A stretch of DNA of 64,000 nucleotides from Rhipicephalus microplus (lineage: Eukaryota; Arthropoda; Arachnida; Ixodida; Ixodidae), in the NCBI RefSeq assembly GCF_043290135.1, contig NW_027464602.1, positions 4,588,001-4,652,000 of the forward strand, given 5' to 3'. The first letter of the stretch is position 1. Every line of letters begins with the position of its first letter. The notes under the pieces were generated by a model, which ran no database searches, had not been told where the DNA came from, and saw nothing but the letters and a program-made list of their open reading frames with translations. The translations under genes were made by a program, and so were the position numbers. Shown piece by piece: positions 48,670 to 63,760 of this stretch.

Positions 48670-51600
48670 GACCTTTAGGTTAACAGCCGATCGCGCTAGC
48701 CAATTGCACCACGGAGACAGTCCTGCTCCACTCTCACCACCATCAGAACATATTTTCAAAGCTATCAGCCCAAAAAAAAAGCGCCGCACCACCACCGGGT
48801 GGGCTCGAACCTCCAACTTTCCGGTTAACAGCCGATCAAGCTAGCCAATTGCGCCACGGAGACAGTCCTGCTCCACTCTCACCACCATCAGAACATATCT
48901 TCAAAGCTATCAGCCCACAGAAAAAAAGCGCCGCAACACCACCGGGTAGGCTCGAACCTCCAACCTTTCGGTTAACAGCCGATCGCGCAAGCCAATTTTG
49001 CCATGGAGACAGTCCTGCTCCACTCTCACCACCATCAGATCATATCATCAAAGCTATCAGCCCAAAGAAAAAAAAGCACCGCACCACCACCGGGTGGGCT
49101 CGAACCTCCAACTTTTCGGTTAACAGCCGATCGCGCTAGCCAATTGGGCCATGGAGACAGTCTTGCTCCGCTCTCACCACCATCAGAACACATCTTCAAA
49201 GCTATCATCGCAAAGAAAAAAGCAACACACCACTTTCGGGAGGGCTCGAAACTCCAACCCTTCGGTCAACAGCCGATCGCGCTAGCCCATTGCGCCACGG
49301 AGACAGTCTTGCTCATCTCTCACCACCATCAGATCATATCATCAAAGCTATCAGCCCAAAAAAAAGCACCACACCACCACCGGGTGGGCTCGAACCTCCA
49401 ACTTTTCGGTTAACAGCCGATCGCGCTGGCCAATTGCGCCACGGAGACAGTCCTGCTCCACTCTCACCACAATTAGAACATATCTTCAAAGCTATCAGCC
49501 CAAAGAAAAAAAAAAGCACCGCACCACCACCGGGTGGGCTGGAAGCTCCAACCTTTCGGTTAACAGCAGATCGCGCTAGCCAATTGCGCCACGGAGAAAA
49601 TCGTGCTCCACTCTCACCACCATCAGAACATATCTTCAAAGCTATCAGCCCAAAGAAAAAAAAGCGCCGCACCACCACTGGGTGGGCTCGAACCTCCGAC
49701 CTTTTGGTTAACAGCCGATCGCGCTAGCCAATTGCACCACGGAGACAGTCCTGCTCCACTCTCACCACCATCAGAACATATTTTCAAAGCTATCAGCCCA
49801 AAGAAAAAAAAGCACCGCACCACCACCGGGTGGGCTCGAACCTCCAAATTTTCGGTTAACAGCCGATCACGCTAGCCAATTGCGCCACGGAGACAGTCCT
49901 GCTCCACTCTCACCACCATCTGAACATATCTTCAAAGCTATCAGCCCACAGAAAAAAAAGCGCCGCACAACCACCGGGTAGGCTCGAACCTCCGACTTTT
50001 CGGTTAACAGCCGATCGCGCTAGCCAATTGCGCCACGGAGACAGTCCTGCTCCACTCTCACCACCATAAGAACATATCTTCAAAGCTATCAGCCCAAGAA
50101 AAAAAAGCGCCGCACCACCACTGGGTGGGCTCAAACCTCCGACCTTTTGGTTAACAGCCGATCGCGCAGGCCAATTGCGCCACGGAGACAGTCCTGCTCC
50201 CCTCTCACCACCATCAGAACATGTTTTCAAAGCTATCAGCCCAAAGAAAAAAAAGCGCCGCACCACCACCGGGTGGGCTCGAACCTCCAACTTTCCGGTT
50301 AACAGCCGATCAAGCTAGCCAATTGCGCCACGGAGACAGTCCTGCTCCACTCTCACCACCATCAGAACATATCTTCAAAGCTATCAGCCCACAGAAAAAA
50401 AAGCGCCGCACAACCACCGGGTAGGCTCGAACCTCCAACTTTTCGGTTAACAGCCGATCGCGCTAGCCAATTGCGCCACGGAGACAGACCTGCTCCACTC
50501 TCACCACCATAAGAACATATGATCAAAGCTATCAGCCCGAAAAAAAAGCGCCACACCACAACTGGGTGGGCTCGAACCTCCGACCTTTTGGTTAACAGCC
50601 GATCGCGCTAGCCAGTTGCGCCACGGAGACAGTCCTGCTACACTCTCACCACCGTCAGAACATTTCTTCAGAGCTATCAGCCCAAAGAAAAAAAAGCACC
50701 GCACCACCACCGGGTGGGATCAAACCTCCAACTTTTCGGTTAACAGCCGATCGCGCTGGCCAATTGCGCCACGGAGACAGTCCTGCTCCACTCTCACCAA
50801 AATTAGAACATATCTTCAAAGCTATCAGCTCAAAGAAAAAAAAAGCGCCACACCACCACCGGGTGGGCTGGAACCTCCAACCTTTCGGTTAACAGCAGAT
50901 CGCGCTAGCCAATTGCGCCACGGAGACAATCGTGCTCCACTCTCACCACCATCAGAACATATCTTCAAAGCCATCAGCGCAAAGAAAAAAAAGCGCCGCA
51001 CCACCACCGGGTGGGCTCGAACCTCCAACCTTTCGGTTAACAGCTGAACGCGCAAGCCAATTTTGCCATGGAGACAGTCCTGCTCCACTCTCACCACCAT
51101 CAGAACATATCTTCAAAGGTATCAGCCCAAAAAAAAGCGCCGCACCACCACTGGGTGGGCTCGAACCTCCGACTTTTCGGTTAACAGCCGATCGCGCTAG
51201 CCAATTGCGCCACGGAGACAGTCCTGCTCCACTCTCACCACCATCAGAACATATCTTCAAAGCTATCAGCCCAAAGAAAAAAAAAACCACCGCACCACCA
51301 CCGGGTGGGCTCGAACCTCCAACTTTTCGGTTAACAGCCAATCGCGCTAGCCAATAGCGCCACGGAGACAGTCCTGCTCCACTCTCACCACCATCAGAAC
51401 ATATCTTCAAAGCTATCAGCACAAAGAAAAAAAGCGCCGCACCACCCCCGGGTGGGCTCGAACCTCCAACCTTTCGGTTAACAGCCGATCGCGCTAGCCA
51501 ATTGGGCCATGGAGACAGTCTTGCTCCGCTCTCACCACCATCAGAACATATCTTCAAAGCTATCATCGCAAAGAAAAAAGCAACACACCACTCTCGGGAG

Positions 51601-53217
51601 GGCTCGAAACTCCAACCTTTCGGTCAACAGCCGATCGCGCTAGCCCATTGCGCCACGGAGACAGTCTTGCTCATCTCTCACCACCATCAGATCATATCAT
51701 CAAAGCTATCAGCCCAAAGAAACAAAAGTACCACACCACCACCGGGTGGGCTCGAACCTCCAACTTTTCGGTTAACAGCCGATCGCGCTGGCCAATTGCG
51801 CCACGGAGACAGTCCTGCTCCACTCTCACCACAATTAGAACATATCTTCAAAGCTATCAGCCCAAAGAAAAAAAAAAGCACCGCACCACCACCGGGTGGG
51901 CTGGAAGCTCCAACCTTTCGGTTAACAGCAGATCGCGCTAGCCAATTGCGCCACGGAGAAAATCGTGCTCCACTCTCACCACCATCAGAACATATCTTCA
52001 AAGCTATCAGCCCAAAGAAAAAAAATCGCCGCACCACCACTGGGTGGGCTCGAACCTCCAATCTTTTGGTTAACAGCCGATCGCGCTAGCCAATTGCGCC
52101 ACGGTGACAGTCCTGCTCCACTCTCACCACCATCAGAACATATTTTCAAAGCTATCAGCCCCAAAAAAAGCGCCGCACCACCACCGGGTGGGCTCGAACC
52201 TCCAACTTTCCGGTTAACAGCCGATCAAGCTAGCCAATTGCGCCACGGAGACAGTCCTGCTCCACTCTAACCACCATCAGAACATATCTTCAAAGCTATC
52301 AGCCCACAGAAAAAAAGCGCCGCACAACCACCGGGTGGGCTCGAACCTCCAACCTTTCGATTAACAGCCGATCGCGCAAGCCAATTTTGCCATGGAGACA
52401 GTCCTGCTCCACTCTCACCACCATCAGATCATATCATCAAAGCTATCAGCCCAAAGAAAAAAAAAGCACCGCACCACCACCGGGTGGGCTCGAACCTCCA
52501 ACTTTTCGGTTAACAGCCGATCGCGCTAGCCAATTTGGCCATGGAGACAGTCTTGCTCCGCTCTCACCACCATCAGAACATATCTTCAAAGCTATCATCG
52601 GAAAGAAAAAAGCAACACACCACTTTCGGGAGGGCTCGAAACTCCAACCCTTCGGTCAACAGCCGATCGCGCTAGCCCATTGCGCCACGGAGACAGTCTT
52701 GCTCATCTCTCACCACCATCAGATCATATCATCAAAGCTATCAGCGCAAAGAAAAAAAAGCGCCGCACCACCACCGGGTGGGCTCGAACCTCCAACCTTT
52801 CGGTTAACAGCCGAACGCGCAAGCCAATTTTGCCATGGAGACAGTCCTGCTCCACTCTCACCACCATCAGAACATATCTTCAAAGGTATCAGCCCAAAAA
52901 AAAGCGCCGCACCACCACTGGGTGGGCTCGAACCTCCGACTTTTCGGTTAACAGCCGATCGCGCTAGCCAATTGCGCCACGGAGACAGTCCTGCTCCACT
53001 CTCACCACCATCAGAACATATCTTCAAAGCTATCAGCCCAAAGAAAAAAAACCACCGCACCACCACCGGGTGGGCTCGAACCTCCAACTTTTCGGTTAAC
53101 AGCCAATCGCGCTAGCCAATTGCGCCACGGAGACAGTCCTGCTCCACTCTCACCACCATCAGAACATATCTTCAAAGCTATCAGCACAAAGAAAAAAAGC
53201 GCCGCACCACCCCCGGG
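48670..53217. repeat. Higher-order repeat block of ~4.5 kb, copy B
   Basis: This block matches copy A with only 1-2 bp drift in offset over about 4.5 kb, the drift coming from A-run length. Shared private variants include ATCTGAACATAT near 49920, the CAACTGGGTGGG linker near 50560 and AGAAACAAAAG near 51720 (compare 42315). Confidence 0.78.
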
Positions 53218-56200
53218 TGGGCTCGAACCTCCAACCTTTCGGTTAACAGCCGATCGCGCTAGCCAACTGCGCCACGGAGACAGTCGTGCTCCACTCTCAC
53301 CACCATCAGAACATATCTTCAAAGCTATCAGCCCAAAGAAAAAAAAGCGACGCGCCACCACCGGGTGGGCTCGAACCTCCAACCTTCCGGTTAACAGCCG
53401 ATCACGCTAGCCAATTGCGCCTAGGAGACAGTCCTGCTCCACTCTCACCACCATCAGAACATATCTTCAAAGCTATCAGCCCGAAGAAAAAAGCAACACA
53501 CCACTCCCGGGAGGGCTCGAAACCCCAACCTTTCGGTCAACAGCCGATCGCGCTAGCCCATTGCGCCACGGAGACAGTCTTGCTCATCTCTCACCACCAT
53601 CAGATCATATCATCAAAGCTATCAGCCCAAAGAAAAAAAAGCACCGCACCGCCACCGGGTGGGCTCGAACCTCCAACTTTTCGGTTAACAGCCGATCGCG
53701 CTGGCCAATTGCGCCACGGAGACAGTCCTGCTCCACTCTCACCACAATTAGAACATATCTTCAAAGCTATCAGCCCAAAGAAAAAAAAAGCACCGCACCA
53801 CCACCGGGTGGGCTGGAAGCTCCAACCTTTCGGTTAACAGCAGATCGCGCTAGCCAATTGCGCCACGGAGAAAATCGTGCTCCACTCTCACCACCATCAG
53901 AACATATCTTCAAAGCTATCAGCCCAAAAAAAAGCGCCGCACCACCACTGGGTGGGCTCGAACCTCCGACCTTTAGGTTAACAGCCGATCGCGCTAGCCA
54001 ATTGCACCACGGAGACAGTCCTGCTCCACTCTCACCACCATCAGAACATATCTTCAAAGCTATCAGCCCACAGAAAAAAAGCGCCGCAACACCACCGGGT
54101 AGGCTCGAACCTCCAATCTTTCGGTTAACAGGTGATCGCGCTAGCCAATTGGGCCATGGAGACAGTCTTGCTCCGCTCTCACCACCATCAGAACATATCT
54201 TCAAAGCTATCATCGCAAAGAAAAAAGCAACAAACCACTTTCGGGAGGGCTCGAAACTCCAACCCTTCGGTCAACAGCCGATCGCGCTAGCCCATTGCGC
54301 CACGGAGACAGTCTTGCTCATCTCTCACCACCATCAGATCATATCATCAAAGCTATCAGCCCAAAGAAAAAAAAAGCACCACACCACCACCGGGTGGGCT
54401 CGAACCTCCAACTTTTCGGTTAACAGCCGATCGCGCTGGCCAATTGCGCCACGGAGACAGTCCTGCTCCACTCTCACCACAATTAGAACATATCTTCAAA
54501 GCTATCAGCCCAAAGAAAAAAAAAGCACCGCACCACCACCGGGTGGGCTGGAAGCTCCAACCTTTCGGTTAACAGCAGATCGCGCTAGCCAATTGCGCCA
54601 CGGAGAAAATCGTGCTCCACTCTCACCACCATCAGAACATATCTTCAAAGCTATCAGCCCAAAGAAAAAAAAGCACCGCACCACCACCGGGTGGGATCGA
54701 ACCTCCAACTTTTCGGTTAACAGCCGATCGCGCTGGCCAATTGCGCCAGGGAGACAGTCCTGCTCCACTCTCACCACAATTAGAACATATCTTCAAAGCT
54801 ATCAGCCCAAAGAAAAAAAAAGCGCCGCACCACCACCGGGTGGGCTGGAACCTCCAACCTTTCGGTTAACAGCAGATCGCGCTAGCCAATTGCGCCACGG
54901 AGACAATCGTGCTCCACTCTCACCACCATCAGAACATATTTTCAAAGCTATCAGCCCAAAGAAAAAAAAGCACCGCACCACCACCGGGTGGGCTCGAACC
55001 TCCAAATTTTCGGTTAACAGCCGATCACGCTAGCCAATTGCGCCACGGAGACAGTCCTGCTCCACTCTCACCACCATCGGAACATATCTTCAAAGCTATC
55101 AGCCCACAGAAAAAAAAGCGCCGCACCACCACCGGGTGGGCTCGAACCTCCAACTTTCCGGTTAACAGCCGATCAAGCTAGCCAATTGCGCCACGGAGAC
55201 AGTCCTGCTCCACTCTCACCACCATCAGAACATATCTTCAAAGCTATCAGCCCACAGAAAAAAAAGCGCCGCACAACCACCGGGTAGGCTCGAACCTCCA
55301 ACTTTTCGGTTAACAGCCGATCGCGCTAGCCAATTGCGCCACGGAGACAGACCTGCTCCACTCTCACCACCATAAGAACATATGATCAAAGCTATCAGCC
55401 CGAAAAAAAAAGCGCCACACCACCACTGGGTGGGCTCGAACCTCCGACCTTTTGGTTAACAGCCGATCGCGCTAGCCAGTTGCGCCACGGAGACAGTCCT
55501 GCTACACTCTCACCACCGTCAGAACATTTCTTCAGAGCTATCAGCCCAAAGAAAAAAAAGCACCGCACCACCACCGGGTGGGATCAAACCTCCAACTTTT
55601 CGGTTAACAGCCGATCGCGCTGGCCAATTGCGCCACGGAGACAGTCCTGCTCCACTCTCACCAAAATTAGAACATATCTTCAAAGCTATCAGCTCAAAGA
55701 AAAAAAAAGCGCCGCACCACCACCGGATGGGCTGGAACCTCCAACCTTTCGGTTAACAGCAGATCGCGCTAGCCAATTGCGCCACGGAGACAATCGTGCT
55801 CCACTCTCACCACCATCAGAACATACCTTCAAAGCTATCAGCCCAAAGAAAAAAAACCACCGCACCACCACCGGGTGGGCTCGAACCTCCAACTTTTCGG
55901 TTAACAGCCAATCGCGCTAGCCAATTGCGCCACGGAGACAGTCCTGCTCCACTCTCACCACCATCAGAACATATCTTCAAAGCTATCAGCACAAAGAAAA
56001 AAAGCGCCGCACCACCCCCGGGTGGGCTCGAACCTCCAACCTTTCGGTTAACAGCCGATCGCGCTAGCCAACTGCGCCACGGAGACAGTCGTGCTCCACT
56101 CTCACCACCATCAGAACATATCTTCAAAGCTATCAGCCCAAAGAAAAAAAAGCGACGCGCCACCACCGGGTGGGCTCGAACCTCCAACCTTCCGGTTAAC

Positions 56201-59200
56201 AGCCGATCACGCTAGCCAATTGCGCCTAGGAGACAGTCCTGCTCCACTCTCACCACCATCAGAACATATCTTCAAAGCTATCAGCCCGAAGAAAAAAGCA
56301 ACACACCACTCCCGGGAGGGCTCGAAACCCCAACCTTTCGGTCAACAGCCGATCGCGCTAGCCCATTGCGCCACGGAGACAGTCTTGCTCATCTCTCACC
56401 ACCATCAGATCATATCATCAAAGCTATCAGCCCAAAGAAAAAAAAGCACCGCACCACCACCGGGTGGGCTCGAACCTCCAACTTTTCGGTTAACAGCCGA
56501 TCGCGCTGGCCAATTGCGCCACGGAGACAGTCCTGCTCCACTCTCACCACAATTAGAACATAACTTCAAAGCTATCAGCCCAAAGAAAAAAAAAGCACCG
56601 CACCACCACCGGGTGGGCTGGAAGCTCCAACCTTTCGGTTAACAGCAGATCGCGCTAGCCAATTGCGCCACGGAGAAAATCGTGCTCCACTCTCACCACC
56701 ATCAGAACATATCTTCAAAGCTATCAGCCCAAAAAAAAGCGCCGCACCACCACTGGGTGGGCTCGAACCTCCGACCTTTAGGTTAACAGCCGATCGCGCT
56801 AGCCAATTGCACCACGGAGACAGTCCTGCTCCACTCTCACCACCATCAGAACATATTTTCAAAGCTATCAGCCCAAAAAAAAAGCGCCGCACCACCACCG
56901 GGTGGGCTCGAACCTCCAACTTTCCGGTTAACAGCCGATCAAGCTAGCCAATTGCGCCACGGAGACAGTCCTGCTCCACTCTCACCACCATCAGAACATA
57001 TCTTCAAAGCTATCAGCCCACAGAAAAAAAGCGCCGCAACACCACCGGGTAGGCTCGAACCTCCAATCTTTCGGTTAACAGGTGATCGCGCAAGCCAATT
57101 TTGCCATGGAGACAGTCCTGCTCCACTCTCACCACCATCAGATCATATCATCAAAGCTATCAGCCCAAAGAAAAAAAAGCACCGCACCACCACCGGGTGG
57201 GCTCGAACCTCCAACTTTTCGGTTAACAGCCGATCGCGCTAGCCAATTGGGCCATGGAGACAGTCTTGCTCCGCTCTCACCACCATCAGAACATATCTTC
57301 AAAGCTATCATCGCAAAGAAAAAAGCAACACACCACTTTCGGGAGGGCTCGAAACTCCAACCCTTCGGTCAACAGCCGATCGCGCTAGCCCATTGCGCCA
57401 CGGAGACAGTCTTGCTCATCTCTCACCACCATCAAATCATATCATCAAAGCTATCAGCCCAAAGAAAAAAAAAGCACCACACCACCACCGGGTGGGCTCG
57501 AACCTCCAACTTTTCGGTTAACAGCCGATCGCGCTGGCCAATTGCGCCACGGAGACAGTCCTGCTCCACTCTCACCACAATTAGAACATATCTTCAAAGC
57601 TATCAGCCCAAAGAAAAAAAAAGCACCGCACCACCACCGGGTGGGCTGGAAGCTCCAACCTTTCGGTTAACAGCAGATCGCGCTAGCCAATTGCGCCATG
57701 GAGAAAATCGTGCTCCACTCTCACCACCATCAGAACATATCTTCAAAGCTATCAGCCCAAAGAAAAAAAAGCACCGCACCACCACCGGGTGGGATCGAAC
57801 CTCCAACTTTTCGGTTAACAGCCGATCGCGCTGGCCAATTGCGCCAGGGAGACAGTCCTGCTCCACTCTCACCACAATTAGAACATATCTTCAAAGCTAT
57901 CAGCCCAAAGAAAAAAAAAGCGCCGCACCACCACCGGGTGGGCTGGAACCTCCAACCTTTCGGTTAACAGCAGATCGCGCTAGCCAATTGCGCCACGGAG
58001 ACAATCGTGCTCCACTCTCACCACCATCAGAACATATTTTCAAAGCTATCAGCCCAAAGAAAAAAAAGCACCGCACCACCACCGGGTGGGCTCGAACCTC
58101 CAAATTTTCGGTTAACAGCCGATCACGCTAGCCAATTGCGCCACGGAGACAGTCCTGCTCCACTCTCACCACCATCGGAACATATCTTCAAAGCTATCAG
58201 CCCACAGAAAAAAAAGCGCCGCACCACCACCGGGTGGGCTCGAACCTCCAACTTTCCGGTTAACAGCCGATCAAGCTAGCCAATTGCGCCACGGAGACAG
58301 TCCTGCTCCACTCTCACCACCATCAGAACATATCTTCAAAGCTATCAGCCCACAGAAAAAAAAGCGCCGCACAACCACCGGGTAGGCTCGAACCTCCAAC
58401 TTTTCGGTTAACAGCCGATCGCGCTAGCCAATTGCGCCACGGAGACAGACCTGCTCCACTCTCACCACCATAAGAACATATGATCAAAGCTATCAGCCCG
58501 AAAAAAAAAGCGCCACACCACCACTGGGTGGGCTCGAACCTCCGACCTTTTGGTTAACAGCCGATCGCGCTAGCCAGTTGCGCCACGGAGACAGTCCTGC
58601 TACACTCTCACCACCGTCAGAACATTTCTTCAGAGCTATCAGCCCAAAGAAAAAAAAGCACCGCACCACCACCGGGTGGGATCAAACCTCCAACTTTTCG
58701 GTTAACAGCCGATCGCGCTGGCCAATTGCGCCACGGAGACAGTCCTGCTCCACTCTCACCAAAATTAGAACATATCTTCAAAGCTATCAGCTCAAAGAAA
58801 AAAAAGCGCCGCACCACCACCGGATGGGCTGGAACCTCCAACCTTTCGGTTAACAGCAGATCGCGCTAGCCAATTGCGCCACGGAGACAATCGTGCTCCA
58901 CTCTCACCACCATCAGAACATACCTTCAAAGCTATCAGCGCAAAGAAAAAAAAGCGCCGCACCACCACCGGGTGGGCTCGAACCTCCAACCTTTCGGTTA
59001 ACAGCTGAACGCGCAAGCCAATTTTGCCATGAAGACAGTCCTGCTCCACTCTCACCACCATCAGAACATATCTTCAAAGGTATCAGCCCAAAAAAAAGCG
59101 CCGCACCACCACTGGGTGGGCTCGAACCTCCGACTTTTCGGTTAACAGCCGATCGCGCTAGCCAATTGCGCCACGGAGACAGTCCTGCTCCACTCACACC

Positions 59201-59453
59201 ACCATCAGAACATATCTTCAAAGCTATCAGCCCAAAGAAAAAAAAACCACCGCACCACCACCGGGTGGGCTCGAACCTCCAACTTTTCGGTTAACAGCCA
59301 ATCGCGCTAGCCAATAGCGCCACGGAGACAGTCCTGCTCCACTCTCACCACCATCAGAACATATCTTCAAAGCTATCAGCACAAAGAAAAAAAGCGCCGC
59401 ACCACCCCCGGGTGGGCTCGAACCTCCAACCTTTCGGTTAACAGCCGATCGCG

Positions 59454-62400
59454 CAAGCCAATTTTGCCATGGAGACAGTCCTGCTCCACTCTCACCACCA
59501 TCAGATCATATCATCAAAGCTATCAGCCCAAAGAAAAAAAAGCACCGCACCACCACCGGGTGGGCTCGAACCTCCAACTTTTCGGTTAACAGCCGATCGC
59601 GCTAGCCAATTGGGCCATGGAGACAGTCTTGCTCCGCTCTCACCACCATCAGAACATATCTTCAAAGCTATCATCGCAAAGAAAAAAGCAACACACCACT
59701 TTCGGGAGGGCTCGAAACTCCAACCCTTCGGTCAACAGCCGATCGCGCTAGCCCATTGCGCCACGGAGACAGTCTTGCTCATCTCTCACCACCATCAGAT
59801 CATATCATCAAAGCTATCAGCCCAAAAAAAAAGCACCACACCACCACCGGGTGGGCTCGAACCTCCAACTTTTCGGTTAACAGCCGATCGCGCTGGCCAA
59901 TTGCGCCACGGAGACAGTCCTGCTCCACTCTCACCACAATTAGAACATATCTTCAAAGCTATCAGCCCAAAGAAAAAAAAAAGCACCGCACCACCACCGG
60001 GTGGGCTGGAAGCTCCAACCTTTCGGTTAACAGCAGATCGCGCTAGCCAATTGCGCCACGGAGAAAATCGTGCTCCACTCTCACCACCATCAGAACATAT
60101 CTTCAAAGCTATCAGCCCAAAGAAAAAAAAGCGCCGCACCACCACTGGGTGGGCTCGAACCTCCGACCTTTTGGTTAACAGCCGATCGCGCTAGCCAATT
60201 GCACCACGGAGACAGTCCTGCTCCACTCTCACCACCATCAGAACATATTTTCAAAGCTATCAGCCCAAAGAAAAAAAAGCACCGCACCACCACCGGGTGG
60301 GCTCGAACCTCCAAATTTTCGGTTAACAGCCGATCACGCTAGCCAATTGCGCCACGGAGACAGTCCTGCTCCACTCTCACCACCATCTGAACATATCTTC
60401 AAAGCTATCAGCCCACAGAAAAAAAAGCGCCGCACAACCACCGGGTAGGCTCGAACCTCCGACTTTTCGGTTAACAGCCGATCGCGCTAGCCAATTGCGC
60501 CACGGAGACAGTCCTGCTCCACTCTCACCACCATAAGAACATATCTTCAAAGCTATCAGCCCAAGAAAAAAAAGCGCCGCACCACCACTGGGTGGGCTCA
60601 AACCTCCGACCTTTTGGTTAACAGCCGATCGCGCAGGCCAATTGCGCCACGGAGACAGTCCTGCTCCCCTCTCACCACCATCAGAACATGTTTTCAAAGC
60701 TATCAGCCCAAAGAAAAAAAAGCGCCGCACCACCACCGGGTGGGCTCGAACCTCCAACTTTCCGGTTAACAGCCGATCAAGCTAGCCAATTGCGCCACGG
60801 AGACAGTCCTGCTCCACTCTCACCACCATCAGAACATATCTTCAAAGCTATCAGCCCACAGAAAAAAAAGCGCCGCACAACCACCGGGTAGGCTCGAACC
60901 TCCAACTTTTCGGTTAACAGCCGATCGCGCTAGCCAATTGCGCCACGGAGACAGACCTGCTCCACTCTCACCACCATAAGAACATATGATCAAAGCTATC
61001 AGCCCGAAAAAAAAAGCGCCACACCACAACTGGGTGGGCTCGAACCTCCGACCTTTTGGTTAACAGCCGATCGCGCTAGCCAGTTGCGCCACGGAGACAG
61101 TCGTGCTACACTCTCACCACCGTCAGAACATTTCTTCAGAGCTATCAGCCCAAAGAAAAAAAAGCACCGCACCACCACCGGGTGGGATCAAACCTCCAAC
61201 TTTTCGGTTAACAGCCGATCGCGCTGGCCAATTGCGCCACGGAGACAGTCCTGCTCCACTCTCACCAAAATTAGAACATATCTTCAAAGCTATCAGCTCA
61301 AAAAAAAAAGCGCCACACCACCACCGGGTGGGCTGGAACCTCCAACCTTTCGGTTAACAGCAGATCGCGCTAACCAATTGCGCCACGGAGACAATCGTGC
61401 TCCACTCTCACCACCATCAGAACATATCTTCAAAGCTATCAGCGCAAAGAAAAAAAAGCGCCGCACCACCACCGGGTGGGCTCGAACCTCCAACCTTTCG
61501 GTTAACAGCTGAACGCGCAAGCCAATTTTGCCATGGAGACAGTCCTGCTCCACTCTCACCACCATCAGAACATATATTCAAAGGTATCAGCCCAAAAAAA
61601 GCGCCGCACCACCACTGGGTGGGCTCGAACCTCCGACTTTTCGGTTAACAGCCGATCGCGCTAGCCAATTGCGCCACGGAGACAGTCCTGCTCCACTCTC
61701 ACCACCATCAGAACATATCTTCAAAGCTATCAGCCCAAAGAAAAAAAAACCACCGCACCACCACCGGGTGGGCTCGAACCTCCAACTTTTCGGTTAACAG
61801 CCAATCGCGCTAGCCAATAGCGCCACGGAGACAGTCCTGCTCCACTCTCACCACCATCAGAACATATCTTCAAAGCTATCAGCACAAAGAAAAAAAGCGC
61901 CGCACCACCCCCGGGTGGGCTCGAACCTCCAACCTTTCGGTTAACAGCCGATCGCGCTAGCCAATTGGGCCATGGAGACAGTCTTGCTCCGCTCTCACCA
62001 CCATCAGAACATATCTTCAAAGCTATCATCGCAAAGAAAAAAGCAACACACCACTCTCGGGAGGGCTCGAAACTCCAACCTTTCGGTCAACAACCGATCG
62101 CGCTAGCCCATTGCGCCACGGAGACAGTCTTGCTCATCTCTCACCACCATCAGATCATATCATCAAAGCTATCAGCCCAAAGAAACAAAAGCACCACACC
62201 ACCACCGGGTGGGCTCGAACCTCCAACTTTTCGGTTAACAGCCGATCGCGCTGGCCAATTGCGCCACGGAGACAGTCCTGCTCCACTCTCACCACAATTA
62301 GAACATATCTTGAAAGCTATCAGCCCAAAGAAAAAAAAAGCACCGCACCACCACCGGGTGGGCTGGAAGCTCCAACTTTTCGGTTAACAGCAGATCGCGC

Positions 62401-63760
62401 TAGCCAATTGCGCCACGGAGAAAATCGTGCTCCACTCTCACCACCATCAGAACATATCTTCAAAGCTATCAGCCCAAAGAAAAAAATCGCCGCACCACCA
62501 CTGGGTGGGCTCGAACCTCCAATCTTTTGGTTAACAGCCGATCGCGCTAGCCAATTGCGCCACGGTGACAGTCCTGCTCCACTCTCACCACCATCAGAAC
62601 ATATTTTCAAAGCTATCAGCCCAAAGAAAAAAAAAGCGCAGCACCACCACCGGGTGGGCTCGAACCTCCGACTTTCCGGTTAACAGCCGATCAAGCTAGC
62701 CAATTGCACCACGGAGACAGTCCTGCTCCACTCTCACAACCATCAGAACATATTTTCAAAGCTATCAGCCCAAAAAAAAAGCGCCGCACCACCACCGGGT
62801 GGGCTCGAACCTCCAACTTTCCGGTTAACAGCCGATCAAGCTAGCCAATTGCGCCGCGGAGACAGTCCTGCTCCACTCTAACCACCATCAGAACATATCT
62901 TCAAAGCTATCAGCCCACAGAAAAAAAGCGCCGCACAACCACCGGGTGGGCTCGAACCTCCAACCTTTCGAATAACAGCCGATCGCGCAAGCCAATTTTG
63001 CCATGGAGACAGTCCTGCTCCACTCTCACCACCATCAGATCATATCATCAAAGCTATCAGCCCAAAGAAAAAAAAAGCACCGCACCACCACCGGGTGGGC
63101 TCGAACCTCCAACTTTTCGGTTAACAGCCGATCGCGCTAGCCAATTTGGCCATGGAGACAGTCTTGCTCCGCTCTCACCACCATCAGAACATATCTTCAA
63201 AGCTATCATCGCAAAGAAAAAAGCAACACACCACTTTCGGGAGGGCTCGAAACTCCAACCCTTCGGTCAACAGCCGATCGCGCTAGCCCATTGCGCCACG
63301 GAGACAGTCTTGCTCATCTCTCACCACCATCAGATCATATCATCAAAGCTATCAGCGCAAAGAAAAAAAAGCGCCGCACCACCACCGGGTGGGCTCGAAC
63401 CTCCAACCTTTCGGTTAACAGCCGAACGCGCAAGCCAATTTTGCCATGGAGACAGTCCTGCTCCACTCTCACCACCATCAGAACATATCTTCAAAGGTAT
63501 CAGCCCAAAAAAAAGCGCCGCACCACCACTGGGTGGGCTCGAACCTCCGACTTTTCGGTTAACAGCCGATCGCGCTAGCCAATTGCGCCACGGAGAGAGT
63601 CCTGCTCCACTCTCACCACCATCAGAACATATCTTCAAAGCTATCAGCCCAAAGAAAAAAAACCACCGCACCACCACCGGGTGGGCTCGAACCTCCAACT
63701 TTTCGGTTAACAGCCAATCGCGCTAGCCAATTGCGCCACGGAGACAGTCCTGCTCCACTC
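59454..63760. repeat. Higher-order repeat block of ~4.3 kb, copy C
   Basis: This is a third copy with the same marker units (ATCTGAACATAT near 60385, AGAAACAAAAG near 62180). It has one additional unit at about 62700-62847 relative to copy B, which shifts the offset from 10463 to 10611 bp. The left boundary is approximate. Confidence 0.72.
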
